From positions 229,400 through 293,399 of the forward strand of contig NZ_JARLTC010000009.1 in assembly GCF_029382225.1 (NCBI RefSeq): DNA of 64,000 nt, written 5' to 3'. The position numbers were made by a program, and so were the translations under genes. Below are positions 15,979 to 24,763 of the stretch, in pieces. The notes beneath the pieces were generated by a model, which was not told where the DNA came from, searched no databases, and saw only the letters and a list, made by a program, of their open reading frames with translations. Source of the DNA: Spongiactinospora sp. TRM90649. Lineage in GTDB: Bacteria > Actinomycetota > Actinomycetes > Streptosporangiales > Streptosporangiaceae. Each line of letters begins with the position of its first letter. Positions within the stretch are counted from its first letter, which is position 1.

Positions 15979-16617
15979 GACAGTTCTCCCGTAAGATCGG
16001 GGCCTTGATCACGCTCAGTGAGCGTAGCATGACTAATGCGTAACTACAAACAGTCCGTTTAGTGTTTCGACCTCCATGCATACCTGCAACTCTCTCAGCA
16101 TGCAAGCAGAACAAAGTATATAAGTGCACAACCTTGGAGATATATGACGAATACCGCTCAATAGTCACGCTCACGCCCCGAATAGACCGTCGCAATCACA
16201 GAGTCCCGTTCGCCCTTCCGGCCGGTTGATACACGCCAATCCGAAAGCCCCGATTTCAGACAATCCGCTCGCCAACGTACGAACGTCCAGCAAAGACACC
16301 GCCTCAGGACCTCTCCGCTAGGCACTGCAGAGGCCATCTCTCCCAGTCAAGGCTCAACGCCACCCAAGGCAGAGTTGGCCTACTGGTTCGACCAACCAAG
16401 GCGGTGAACGGCGTCTCCTACCTCGCCCGTGAAGCCATCAAGGAAGCGTGTAGCCCACAAACCGGTCCCTGAGCTCACCGTCTCTCGTCCACGCGTCCGC
16501 TGGATCCCCCTAGTACTATCCGACCGTCCTCGGCGCGCACCCGGCCATCGATCAACAGGCTGCCCCATCCGGATAGACGGACTGTTTCGACGCGATCTCG
16601 CAGAACGCCGCAGGCCG
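15979..16617. other. Low-GC intergenic region, no gene recognised
   Basis: About 640 bases between the start of the DUF6879 operon and the end of the helicase gene. Composition is near 50% GC in 16020-16300, far below the genome. I find no frame with a convincing start and family pattern, and no tRNA-like cloverleaf or integrase site. It must carry the promoter for the small hypothetical/DUF6879/NB-ARC operon on its left end. Confidence 0.5.
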
Positions 16618-19600
16618 TCACCCGGCGATGGCTGCCCTGCGGAACAGATCGGCCGGCATCTCTTCATCGAGCTTCCAGGTGATCGCCATCGGCCGCTCTC
16701 CTCGATGCTCGACGTACCGTGCCGTTCCGTGGAAGACGAACGGCTCTGGGTGACCGCTCTCGTTCTCCTTGCGCTCCCGAGTGAACAGCAGGATATGACT
16801 ACGCTCAGCCTCATGGTTCCGGTAGCGCAGGCCGGTAGCAGAGTTTTCCCCAGTACGGTTTTGCGACTCCCAGTGGAACAACTCAGGGGTAAGCGCGTAA
16901 TCACGGTACATCGTCTGCGGGGAAAACTCTCTGTCGTTCTTATGAAGCGTTACGAACAGAGCATCGCACTTGGTGGCGGGGCTCCACGCGACACCCTCGC
17001 GCATGGTAGATGGCACTGACCCACCAAATGAGGCCCACCCGATCGCCGCAAGCACCTCGTCGCCGGAGTAGCGGGCGTTAACTACGAGGGGTACCGCTTC
17101 CAGGTCCGGCTGCAGGGATCGTCCAACGTGAGGCGGACGGTCCGCTGAGTATGCCAAGACCTGCCGAATCTCATCGCACAGGGCATCTTCGCCGCGAAGC
17201 CGCTGAAGCGCCTCGTCGTAGCTGCCGAAGTTGCCGCCATCGCGCCAGAAGGAGAAGCACAGCATTCGAGCAAACGCCTGATCGACGGGCGAACATTCCC
17301 CATACCGCGGACCGTCCGCCTGGATTAGCCGCTTATACGCGTCGACTCGACGGCGGTCATCTACGTGGAGAAGAGCTCGAATCCGACGCCCCAACTGGTC
17401 CTCCATAGGGGAGCCAACCTCGCGTAGCAGCCCGGCGCGGCGGAGCAGCAAGGTCCAGTAACGCCGGTTGCGATAGAGATCGCTGATGTCCCGACCGGTC
17501 GATTCGAGATACCCACGCAACGATGTCTCAGCATATGAGCGAATTTCTTGGGCCAGTGTGCTCACCTTCGCGCTGAGATGGATCTTGAGTTCAGCCAAGA
17601 GCCGATCCTTGGTCACGCGGTCGAGCACGATCTGACTCCCTGAAGGCAGCAGCGGAAAGTCGTCCTGCACCTGCTTGTCGAGGCGCCCTCGGGCAAACCC
17701 AGTGAGCGCCTGGAAGCGATTGGCGAAGCGATACTCCTTTCGGTGCTGCCCGACAAAGTCGAGCACCGTCAGCACTTCCTTGTCGGGAGTTCGCCTCAGG
17801 CCACGGCCAAGCTGCTGAAGGAAGATGGTGGCGCTCTCGGTTGGACGGAGTAGGAGGAGAGTGTCGACATCGGGGATGTCGAGACCTTCGTTGAACAGAT
17901 CGACTGCGAAGAGGAAGCGGACCTCACCCTCCTTCAGCGCCTTGAGTGCCGCCTTCCTAACGTCATCCTCAGTCGTGCCGTCCACCGCCTGAGAGGGCAA
18001 CCCCGCCGCAGTGAAGAACTCGGCCATGAAGCGGGCGTGACGTACTGAAACGCAGAAACCTAGGCCCCGAACTGCACCAAGGTTGCTGACCTTGTCCCGC
18101 AAGGCATTGAACACGAGTCGCGCCCGCGCGTCGTCACCGGTGAAGAGGTTGTCCAGCTCAGCCGACTCGTAGGAGCCCTTCGACCACTTCAAGCCGGAGA
18201 GGTCGGTCTCGTCATTGATGCCGAAGTAGTGGAAGGGGCACAGCAGGTCGGCATCGAGCGCGTCCCAAAGCCGCAGCTCCGAGGCAATGCGGCCGTCGAA
18301 GAACTCGTCCTGAACCCACGTGCCATCTGCTCGCTCGGGTGTTGCCGTCAGCCCGAGCAGTTCCTTGGGCTTGAGGTGCTCGATGATCCGCCGATAGGTC
18401 CGCGCCGAGGCATGGTGGAACTCGTCAATGACGACCACATCGAAGTGCTCAGGGTCGAAGGTGTCGATCCCCTTGCTGGTCAATGACTGCACACTTGCGA
18501 AGGTGTGCCGCCAGTGCCGCGAGCGTTCCTCACCGACGTGTACCTCCCCAAAGTCAGGGACGGCCAGCACCTGCCGATACGTGCGCAGCGCTTGACGCAG
18601 GATCTCCTGCCGATGGGCAACGAAGAGGAGCGACGGCAAGCGGCCCAGACGTTGCTGCAAGTTCCGGTAGTCGAAGGCAGCCACGACTGTCTTGCCCGTG
18701 CCCGTCGCGGCGACTACAAGATTGCGATGCCGATCATGTACCGTGCGCTCGACATCCAGGTCTTCAAGCATCTCGCGCTGGTGTGCAAAGGGGTGCGGCA
18801 CGAGTTCGGGGATGTCGAACAGCCGCTCGCCGGCCTGCGACCGTGACAGCGCCTCGTCCAGCCGCTCGGCATCAGTCTCCGGGTTGTACGCCTCGAACTG
18901 CGGCCGGTTCCAGTAGGAGTCGAAGGTGGCTTCGAACTTGTCCAGCAATCGCCCAGTGCCCACTGAGGACAGTCGAACGTTCCATTCCAGTCCATCGAGA
19001 AGAGCTGCGCGGGAGAGGTTGGAGCTCCCCACGTAGGCTGTGTCAAAGCCAGTACGGCGACGTAGGAGCCACGCCTTCGCATGCAGGCGTGTCGAGTTCT
19101 GCTCGTAACTAATCCGTACCTCGGCCCCAAAGTCGCGGACCAGCCGGTCCAGCGCCCGCCGCTCTGTGGCCCCCATGTAGGTAGTCGTGATCACGCGCAG
19201 TGGCACGCCCTTGCGGCGTAGCTCGGCTAACGGCTGCTCCAGGATCCGCAGGCCGGACCACTTGACGAACGCACACAGTAGGTCAACCCGATCGGCACTC
19301 GCCAGCTCGGCCGCGAGCTCGTGGGCCAGATTGGGATCCTCGCGAGCGTTGGTCAGGAGCGCCGCTTCAGACAGTGCCGTCAACGGCCGCACCGGCGAGT
19401 TTGCGCCTGGCTCGTCCTTCACGATGGAAAGCAGTCTGTTGGGACCGTCTGCCACGGCCTCCGACTCGGCGAGCTGGCTCAGCAGTCGATTCGCAAGGTC
19501 TACCTGATCCTGCGGACGATCTTTCAGTGCAGCGAAGGCCCTGGCCGCTGCCGCACCGACGAAGCGGCCCAGCAGGTGAGCGACTTCCTCGTTATCAACC

Positions 19601-19707
19601 CCCGACACCTCCACCAGATGCCCGACCTGCCGCCACGCTCGGATACTACGTTCGAGCGAACTCGTTATCAGCGAGTCGTACAGACCTAAGCTGGGAGCAT
19701 CGTCCAC
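16618..19707 (-). CDS. PLD nuclease - DEAD/DEAH helicase - DUF3427 protein
   Basis: About 1029 residues. The N-terminal ~270 residues form a phospholipase D-type nuclease domain with HxK in STRLHAKAWLL and the downstream GSSNLSRAAL. A superfamily 2 helicase follows: Walker A AATGTGKTVVAA (~333-344), DEAD-box variant VVVIDEFHHAS (~425-435), motif III LTATPER, and motif VI QQLGRGLRR (~631-639). The C-terminal ~350 residues match DUF3427. Proteins with this arrangement are commonly found in defence islands and are thought to process foreign DNA. The GTG at 19707 has AAGGA seven bases upstream; a TTG at 19767 is possible. The SRA-nuclease gene lies 87 bases upstream on the same strand. Base composition is lower in GC than the neighbouring core genes. 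Confidence 0.85.
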   Translation of the reverse strand: MDDAPSLGLYDSLITSSLERSIRAWRQVGHLVEVSGVDNEEVAHLLGRFVGAAAARAFAALKDRPQDQVDLANRLLSQLAESEAVADGPNRLLSIVKDEPGANSPVRPLTALSEAALLTNAREDPNLAHELAAELASADRVDLLCAFVKWSGLRILEQPLAELRRKGVPLRVITTTYMGATERRALDRLVRDFGAEVRISYEQNSTRLHAKAWLLRRRTGFDTAYVGSSNLSRAALLDGLEWNVRLSSVGTGRLLDKFEATFDSYWNRPQFEAYNPETDAERLDEALSRSQAGERLFDIPELVPHPFAHQREMLEDLDVERTVHDRHRNLVVAATGTGKTVVAAFDYRNLQQRLGRLPSLLFVAHRQEILRQALRTYRQVLAVPDFGEVHVGEERSRHWRHTFASVQSLTSKGIDTFDPEHFDVVVIDEFHHASARTYRRIIEHLKPKELLGLTATPERADGTWVQDEFFDGRIASELRLWDALDADLLCPFHYFGINDETDLSGLKWSKGSYESAELDNLFTGDDARARLVFNALRDKVSNLGAVRGLGFCVSVRHARFMAEFFTAAGLPSQAVDGTTEDDVRKAALKALKEGEVRFLFAVDLFNEGLDIPDVDTLLLLRPTESATIFLQQLGRGLRRTPDKEVLTVLDFVGQHRKEYRFANRFQALTGFARGRLDKQVQDDFPLLPSGSQIVLDRVTKDRLLAELKIHLSAKVSTLAQEIRSYAETSLRGYLESTGRDISDLYRNRRYWTLLLRRAGLLREVGSPMEDQLGRRIRALLHVDDRRRVDAYKRLIQADGPRYGECSPVDQAFARMLCFSFWRDGGNFGSYDEALQRLRGEDALCDEIRQVLAYSADRPPHVGRSLQPDLEAVPLVVNARYSGDEVLAAIGWASFGGSVPSTMREGVAWSPATKCDALFVTLHKNDREFSPQTMYRDYALTPELFHWESQNRTGENSATGLRYRNHEAERSHILLFTRERKENESGHPEPFVFHGTARYVEHRGERPMAITWKLDEEMPADLFRRAAIAG

Positions 19708-19794
19708 CGTTACATCCTTTTGGGTCGGGCCTACGCTGGCGATCAGCGTACCGATGGAGGCTTCCAACGCGCAGGCGAAGGCAATATTTAGCTC

Positions 19795-20814
19795 CTAGAT
19801 CTCAGCAAAACCACCTTCATATCGACAGATGATCCTGATATTCAGGGATTGGAGGTAATCTTGGAGATCCCTATTCGGTTTCGACGGTAAAAGCACAGCC
19901 AAGGTCAGCCCAGCTACTGTGATGTGGCGGCGATAGTCGAGCAGCTGCCCAACGGCCATGCGAATGTCCTCACGAGACACAGTACTCTTAGCCTCATAAA
20001 GCACCGCCTCGGTAGCATCATAGATATCTGTAAGCAAGGTCGACCGAAGGCCCTGCACTCGAATCTGAAAGCGCTGCACAGAATGCCCTTTTCCTTCCAG
20101 GTAGGCAGTGTAGGCATCAGAGAGCCGTGCTTCTCTGCGCTGAACTTCGAGGCGCGGGACCGCTACCCGTTGTGTCGCCGTCCTAGTGTTCACCTCGGGC
20201 CTGACCAGCCTGCTTTCAGTGACATCGGCAGGAACCGGAGTAGCCTCTGTGACACGAGCAGGCGGGATGTCGTCTCGATCTTCGCGTACCACTCGATTCA
20301 CCGGGCGAAGACGAAAGACGATCACCCAGCGGGGAATCCCGTCCTCGCCGGGAGCCCTTCGCATCAAATAGGGCTGCTCCTCGTCAAGGACGAACTGGCC
20401 CAGATAATGGTGTGTCTTTGTCTGCGTACCCGCAACGACGCCTATCGCACTGAAGATATGTATGGTGCGTTTTGCGGCGACGTGATTCAGCACAGCCTTG
20501 TTGGGGCCTACGAAGCGTTGATCTCCGTTCCGACCCGTACCAGTGTATTCAAAGAGCGGGTCATTGCTCCCTTCATCAGCCAACCATCCGTCGTAGTAGC
20601 CGTGGCGCGCCCCGCCGGCATGGTCGCTGTAGAGGATGATGTGCTTATCCGCAGGGATGATTCCACCCTGCAACCCACCCCCCACGATAGCCTTCACATC
20701 GGCGCGGGTCATGGTCTGCCCAAGCTTGTCCGATAAGTTCCTCACAAAACGGACACTAGCTGAGCTAGGCGACAATTCTTCGCCGGCATCGATTCGAAAA
20801 CCAACTGCGATCAA
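19795..20814 (-). CDS. Modification-dependent restriction endonuclease: SRA-like domain plus PD-(D/E)XK nuclease
   Basis: A 339-residue protein in two parts. Residues ~30-180 resemble the ScoMcrA/SRA (YDG) fold that flips modified bases: HGYYDGWLAD, the signature YTGTGRNGDQ at 90-99, GPNKAVLNH, and YLGQFVLDEEQPY. The C-terminal third has a PD-(D/E)XK core, D263 (TDIYD) and E274-x-K276 (LYEAKST), followed by a helix with the family's Gln (VGQLLDYRR). This suggests a type IV enzyme that cuts DNA carrying modified bases (methylated, hydroxymethylated or phosphorothioated). The neighbouring helicase-nuclease may act with it. The frame begins at a TTG without a clear ribosome-binding site; ATG 20712 would remove 34 residues, so the start is uncertain. 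Confidence 0.78.
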   Translation of the reverse strand: MIAVGFRIDAGEELSPSSASVRFVRNLSDKLGQTMTRADVKAIVGGGLQGGIIPADKHIILYSDHAGGARHGYYDGWLADEGSNDPLFEYTGTGRNGDQRFVGPNKAVLNHVAAKRTIHIFSAIGVVAGTQTKTHHYLGQFVLDEEQPYLMRRAPGEDGIPRWVIVFRLRPVNRVVREDRDDIPPARVTEATPVPADVTESRLVRPEVNTRTATQRVAVPRLEVQRREARLSDAYTAYLEGKGHSVQRFQIRVQGLRSTLLTDIYDATEAVLYEAKSTVSREDIRMAVGQLLDYRRHITVAGLTLAVLLPSKPNRDLQDYLQSLNIRIICRYEGGFAEI

Positions 20815-20842
20815 ACCGTTACATAGTGTACATAGTGCTCCC

Positions 20843-22033
20843 CTAGCGGGAGCTTCCCGTCCATTGCCAGAGGGAGATGGCGGTGGTTTCGGATGTGGTG
20901 GCTAGGAGGTGGCCTCGGGGGTGGAAGGCGATGGTGGTTGCTGAGGTCCGCAGAGGGGCTCGGGCGGGGGTTCCGGTCACTGTCCAGAAGTGGATGGTGT
21001 CCTTGGTGGCGGTCGCGATCAGATGACCCTTGGGGTGGAAGGCCATAGCGGCGCCTTCCAGGTCCGCCGTCGGGCGCCAGGCGCGAGTGTCCCAGAGGCG
21101 GACGTGATCCGCTTCCGCGATGGCCAGGGTGTGGCCGGTGGGGTGGAAGGCGAGGCCGTGGGCGCGGTGGTGCAGTGGCTCTCTGACCGTGCGAGCTTCG
21201 CGTGGGCCCCAGAATCGGATCGTTTCGTCGTCAGCTGTCGCTATCAGATGGCCGGTGGGGTGGAAGGCCACTGAGTAGACGTGTCCGGCGTGGCCCTTGA
21301 GAACCCCTGCGGGGCGGCTGGTTTCGCAGTGCCATAGGCGGACCGTTGTGTCGGCTCCTCCGGTGGCGAGGAGTTGGCCGGTGGGCTCGAAGGCCAGCGT
21401 CCAGATCGCGCCTGGGTGGCCGGCCAGGGGTGGGGAGGCGGGGCGCCAGGTGCGGGTGTCCCAGAGGCGGACTGTGCCATCCAGGCCTCCGGTGGCGAGC
21501 AAGTGTCCGCGAAGGTGGAAGGCCATGGTGTAGACGTGGCCCGGCAGGGGCTCGCGGGTGGGGCGCCACGTGCGGGTGTCCCAGAGGCGGATGCCGTCGG
21601 GGCCGGCGCTGGCCATGAGGTGGCCGCGGGGATGGAAGGCCAGGGTGGTGACCGGCCCGGTATAGCCGGTCAGGGTGCGTTCGGTGGGGTGGCTGTGGAG
21701 GGTGAGCGCGGCCAGTTCGTCGCGTTCACGGCGGACGGCGAGCAGTTCTGCCCTCACCGCTGCCAATTCTTCGCGTAGAGCGGCTACCTCATCGACTTCG
21801 TCGCTCTCGGTACGTGCGGATATCCACAGGGTGTGGAAAACATCCACCTCTCCATCGAGGGCTTCGACGACCAGCTTGACCTGTCCCCAGCGGGGCAGCC
21901 GTTCGCAGCGGATCACCGCGTGGGCCGTCGTGTGGCTCATCGCGCCCGTGCGCGTGGCCACTGCGCGGTAGCCCGGTTCGCCAGCCCGCAGGTACAGCTC
22001 ACGCAGGCGAGTACGAAGGGCGCTCAAGCTCAT
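20843..22033 (-). CDS. WD40-repeat protein with N-terminal helix-turn-helix-like domain
   Basis: A 396-residue protein. Residues 1-75 carry a small helical domain (MSLSALRTRLRELYLRAGEP, SHTTAHAVIRCERLPRWGQV) of the type that precedes WD40, TPR or protease modules in actinobacterial signalling proteins. A charged coiled coil (~80-110) follows, then about seven WD40 blades with the recurring pattern LAFHPTGHLLATGG...VRLWDTRTWRP. The repeats are very alike, suggesting recent duplication inside the gene. It probably acts as a protein-interaction platform; no enzymatic motif is seen. It lies at the right edge of the putative defence island, 28 bases upstream of the restriction gene on the same strand. 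Confidence 0.8.
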   Translation of the reverse strand: MSLSALRTRLRELYLRAGEPGYRAVATRTGAMSHTTAHAVIRCERLPRWGQVKLVVEALDGEVDVFHTLWISARTESDEVDEVAALREELAAVRAELLAVRRERDELAALTLHSHPTERTLTGYTGPVTTLAFHPRGHLMASAGPDGIRLWDTRTWRPTREPLPGHVYTMAFHLRGHLLATGGLDGTVRLWDTRTWRPASPPLAGHPGAIWTLAFEPTGQLLATGGADTTVRLWHCETSRPAGVLKGHAGHVYSVAFHPTGHLIATADDETIRFWGPREARTVREPLHHRAHGLAFHPTGHTLAIAEADHVRLWDTRAWRPTADLEGAAMAFHPKGHLIATATKDTIHFWTVTGTPARAPLRTSATTIAFHPRGHLLATTSETTAISLWQWTGSSR

Positions 22034-22081
22034 GGCACATCGAGCATTTCAGAATTCGGGGATCTCGCATACATAGAGAGA

Positions 22082-22684
22082 TCAGGCGAAGCGTTCGATG
22101 GTTACCGGGATCAGGCCTTGGGCACGGATTGCCTGGCGGTGGTTGGTAAGGAGGGTGGAGGCGATTCCGATGCCGGTGAGAGGCACGGTCATGTCGAGGG
22201 CCCAGGCCACTCCGCCGCCGATTCGGCGTAGCTCCCAGGTGCAGCCGTCCGAGCTTCCGGTTCCCACGACCCGTGGGTCCTCGGCCGGACGAGGGGACAG
22301 CCAGGACGCCAGCGCGGTCAGGTCGTCCGAGTAGAGGGAACCTGCGAAGAGGACGCGGTAGTGCCGGGCGTCGGAGGTGCCGAAGTCGAGGGGTGGGTCG
22401 GTGGGCAGGGTCCAGCGGTCGCCGAAGCGGGAGCGGATATCGTCCTCGCCCGGGAGTTCTCCCCCGCCAACGCGGGTGAAGGTCGCCTCGGCCTCCTCTC
22501 GGTCGAGCACGCGGACTCGTAGCGACCGGTCGGCGCGGATAAGGCGGCTCGATTCGGCGGGCGTGTGCCAGGCGGCGCCGTCCCACTGGGCGCTGTCGAT
22601 GCCGGCCGCGGTGTGGTCGTCGTGAAGTGCGAACTCCTCGACCAGCAAGTACGCGTCGTCGATCAAGTAGTAGTCCAGCGCCAC
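22082..22684 (-). CDS. Hypothetical protein downstream of the HxlR regulator
   Basis: About 200 residues from GTG 22684 (TTG 22693 is possible). The protein is acidic and soluble, with LDYYLIDDAYLLVEEFALHD at the start and ARHYRVLFAGSLYSDDLTAL in the second half. I do not recognise the family. It lies 12 bases after the HxlR stop on the same strand and is probably co-transcribed with it. Coding potential is supported by third-position GC bias and the tight spacing. Confidence 0.6.
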   Translation of the reverse strand: MALDYYLIDDAYLLVEEFALHDDHTAAGIDSAQWDGAAWHTPAESSRLIRADRSLRVRVLDREEAEATFTRVGGGELPGEDDIRSRFGDRWTLPTDPPLDFGTSDARHYRVLFAGSLYSDDLTALASWLSPRPAEDPRVVGTGSSDGCTWELRRIGGGVAWALDMTVPLTGIGIASTLLTNHRQAIRAQGLIPVTIERFA

Positions 22685-22695
22685 GGCGCACAAGT

Positions 22696-23151
22696 CTAGG
22701 GGCGGGCGCCGGGGCCGGGGAGAGGGTCGGCGTCCATGGCGTGCATGGGTTCGCCGCATTCGGAGCAGATCAACTCGACGTGCGAGATCTTGCCGCAGGC
22801 ATGGTGGCGGGTCAGTACGGGTGGGCCGGCCTCGCCGGCGAGCCAGCGGTCGCCCCAGCGGGCCATGACCAGGAGCAGGTCGCACAGTTCGCCACCCTTC
22901 TCGGTCAGGGTGTACTCGTACCGGAGGGGGTGGGTGGAGTACTCGACGCGCTCCAGCACACCCTGTTCGACCAGCCACTTCAGCCGTATGGTGAGCACCT
23001 TTCGGGAGATGCCCAGGTCCTGCTGGATCTGGTCGAAGCGGTTGATGCCCACATACACGTCTCGCAGGATCAGCGGCGACCAGGGTTCGCCGATCACGTC
23101 GAGGGTGCGGGCGATCGAGCACGCCCAGTCGCCGTAGGAGGTGCGCTGCAT
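22696..23151 (-). CDS. HxlR-family winged-helix regulator
   Basis: A 151-residue DNA-binding protein. The HxlR pattern is clear: CSIARTLDVIGEPWSPLILR at the start, then RFDQIQQDLGISRKVLTIRL and the wing LVEQGVLERVEYSTHPLRYEYTLTEKG. The C-terminus adds a treble-clef-like cysteine set (HACGKISH, ICSECGEP) that could bind zinc or sense redox or electrophile stress; HxlR relatives such as HypR sense disulfide stress. It is divergent from the DUF899 gene, and two palindromes lie between them. It probably represses both itself and DUF899. Confidence 0.9.
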   Translation of the reverse strand: MQRTSYGDWACSIARTLDVIGEPWSPLILRDVYVGINRFDQIQQDLGISRKVLTIRLKWLVEQGVLERVEYSTHPLRYEYTLTEKGGELCDLLLVMARWGDRWLAGEAGPPVLTRHHACGKISHVELICSECGEPMHAMDADPLPGPGARP

Positions 23152-23162
23152 GGGGTCATTCT

Positions 23163-23211
23163 AGTTCCCTTAGGGAACTCATACTGCTATGGTCGGTTCC
23201 CTTAAGAGACC
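23163..23211. promoter_or_regulatory. Double palindromic operator between hxlR and the DUF899 gene
   Basis: A perfect 17-base palindrome AGTTCCCTTAGGGAACT spans 23163-23179. A second, imperfect copy, GGTTCCCTTAAGAGACC, spans 23195-23211. Their centres are 32 bases apart, about three helical turns, so two dimers would bind the same DNA face. The elements fill the short divergent gap between the HxlR start (23151) and the DUF899 start (23227). Confidence 0.7.
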
Positions 23212-23226
23212 AACAGGGGGAGAGCT

Positions 23227-23886
23227 ATGAACCGTCCCAAAGTCGTATCCCGGGAAGAGTGGCAGACCGCCCGTGACGCGCTCCTGCTGAAGGAGAAGGA
23301 ACACACGAGGGCCCTGGACGCGCTGGCCGCCGAGCGGCGCAGGCTGCCGATGGTGCGGCTGGAGCGCGACTACGCGCTCACCGCTCCCGACGGCGAACCC
23401 ACCGGCCTGGCCGAACTGTTCGACGGGCACCGGCAGGTCGTGATCTACCACTTCATGCTGTCGCCCGGTCAGCGCTCGATCTGCAGCGGCTGCGCGTCCT
23501 TCGCCGACAACATCCCGAAGCACTCCCAGCCGCACCTCAGTGACCGTGGCACCCGGATGATCCTGGTGTCACGCGCCCCGCAGGAGGACATCGAGGTGGT
23601 ACGGCGGCGCATGGGCTGGACGGTCCCCTGGTACTCCTGCCACGGCACCACGTTCGCCGACGACCTCGGCAACACCGGCGGCTTCGGCCTCAGCGTCCTG
23701 CTCAACGACGGCGACGAGTTCTTCCAGACGTACTACACCACCGGCCGGGGCGTCGATCGTCTGCACTTCGACTTCAACGTGCTCGACCTCACCCCGTACG
23801 GCCGCCAGGAGAAATGGGAAGACTCCCCGGAGGGATGGCCCCAGGATCCGACCATGGGGTGGATCCGTCTTCGGGACGAATACTGA
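23227..23886 (+). CDS. DUF899 thioredoxin-fold protein
   Basis: A 219-residue protein of the DUF899 family. It begins VVSREEWQTARDALLLKEKE and carries LFDGHRQVVIYHFMLSPGQR, SICSGCASFADNIP with a CxxC pair, LVSRAPQEDIEVVRRRMGW and YTTGRGVDRLHFDFNVLDLT. These proteins have a thioredoxin-like fold; their substrates are not established. It starts with a GGGGGAGAG ribosome-binding site and is transcribed divergently from hxlR, whose cysteine-containing product may sense the stress this protein answers. The PNPOx-like gene follows after 29 bases, forming a likely two-gene operon. Confidence 0.85.
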   Translation: MNRPKVVSREEWQTARDALLLKEKEHTRALDALAAERRRLPMVRLERDYALTAPDGEPTGLAELFDGHRQVVIYHFMLSPGQRSICSGCASFADNIPKHSQPHLSDRGTRMILVSRAPQEDIEVVRRRMGWTVPWYSCHGTTFADDLGNTGGFGLSVLLNDGDEFFQTYYTTGRGVDRLHFDFNVLDLTPYGRQEKWEDSPEGWPQDPTMGWIRLRDEY

Positions 23887-23915
23887 CCATTCCCCATCCG
23901 AGGAAGGAGACGAGC

Positions 23916-24383
23916 ATGCCGCGTGCGCTGACCGCCGCCGAGCGCGAGGAGTTCCTCGCCGAACCCCGTATCGCCGTGCTGAGCGTCGAGGCCGAGCCGG
24001 GCTCGGGCCGTCCGCCGCTCACCGTGCCGGTCTGGTACGCCTACTACCCGACCAACGACGTCTTCACGTTCTTCACGGGCACCCAGGGGCGTACCGCCCG
24101 CAAGGCTCACCTGCTCGAACAGGCCGGACGGCTCAGCCTGTGCGTGCAGCAGCCCGAGCCGGTCTACAGGTACGTCACCGCCGAGTGCACGGTGACGTCA
24201 GCCGACCGCGAGCCTTCCTTCGACGAGGTGTTCGCGATCACCTCCCGTTACCTGCCCAAGGACATCGCGCACGCCATGGCCGAGGCCGAGGCCGAGGCCG
24301 AGACCGCCACGCGCGGCGGGACGTTCGTGCTGTTCACCGTCGCCCCGACGCACTGGACGACCTTCGACTTCACCGGCGAGTGA
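23916..24383 (+). CDS. Pyridoxamine 5'-phosphate oxidase-like (split beta-barrel) protein
   Basis: A 155-residue FMN- or F420-binding split-barrel protein. Features: FLAEPRIAVLSVEAEPGSGR, LTVPVWYAYYPTNDVFTFFT, GRTARKAHLLEQAGRLSLCV, and VYRYVTAECTV. Such proteins in actinomycetes reduce small molecules or bind cofactors. There is a short run of alternating Glu-Ala (MAEAEAEAETA) near residue 125, created by repeated GCCGAG codons. ATG 23916 has AGGAAGGAG upstream. It follows the DUF899 gene by 29 bases, so it probably responds to the same HxlR control. Confidence 0.82.
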   Translation: MPRALTAAEREEFLAEPRIAVLSVEAEPGSGRPPLTVPVWYAYYPTNDVFTFFTGTQGRTARKAHLLEQAGRLSLCVQQPEPVYRYVTAECTVTSADREPSFDEVFAITSRYLPKDIAHAMAEAEAEAETATRGGTFVLFTVAPTHWTTFDFTGE

Positions 24384-24415
24384 CCCATTCGAACCAGAGC
24401 GGGTAACGTCCGGGC

Positions 24416-24763
24416 ATGACATCCGACCTGGAGGGGCTGGCCGAACGGCTGCGCGAGTTCGCCCGTGTCCGTGACTGGGAACGGTTCCACACGCCGAAGA
24501 ACCTGGCGATGGCCCTGGCGGGTGAGGCCGGGGAGCTGCTCGCGGAGTTGCAGTGGCTGACCCCCGAGGAGACCGCCCAACTCGATCCGGAGACCCACGA
24601 CCGGGTGCGGCGCGAGCTGGGCGATGTGACGAACTATCTGGTGCGCCTGGCCGACGCGCTCGGCGTCGACATCATCGCCGCCGCGCACGAGAAGCTGGAC
24701 GACGGCGAGCGCCGCTACGACCCCGCGACCCACCGGGGGTCGGCCCGGAAGGCCCCGCGCTAG
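24416..24763 (+). CDS. MazG-like nucleotide pyrophosphohydrolase
   Basis: A 115-residue all-alpha NTP pyrophosphatase of the dCTP/MazG group. The helices carry RDWERFHTPKNLAMALAGEA, GELLAELQWLTPEE and ELGDVTNYLVRLADALGVD, giving the family metal-binding pattern ExxE...ExxD (E38/E41-type pair in GEAGELLAE, E/D in RRELGDV). It would clean up abnormal deoxynucleotides such as modified dCTP in the cytoplasm. The start is 33 bases after the preceding gene. Its stop overlaps the convergent cysteine desulfurase gene by 4 bases. Confidence 0.88.
   Translation: MTSDLEGLAERLREFARVRDWERFHTPKNLAMALAGEAGELLAELQWLTPEETAQLDPETHDRVRRELGDVTNYLVRLADALGVDIIAAAHEKLDDGERRYDPATHRGSARKAPR

Noticed and set aside
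15979..16617. tRNA, integration site or small RNA in the low-GC gap
   Set aside because: No cloverleaf-compatible sequence, T-loop GTTCRA pattern or long direct repeat was found by reading both strands.
16380..16904. 174-codon minus-strand frame at the end of the helicase gene and the low-GC gap
   Set aside because: It overlaps the DUF3427 coding sequence in another frame and has Ser/Arg-rich shadow composition without motifs.
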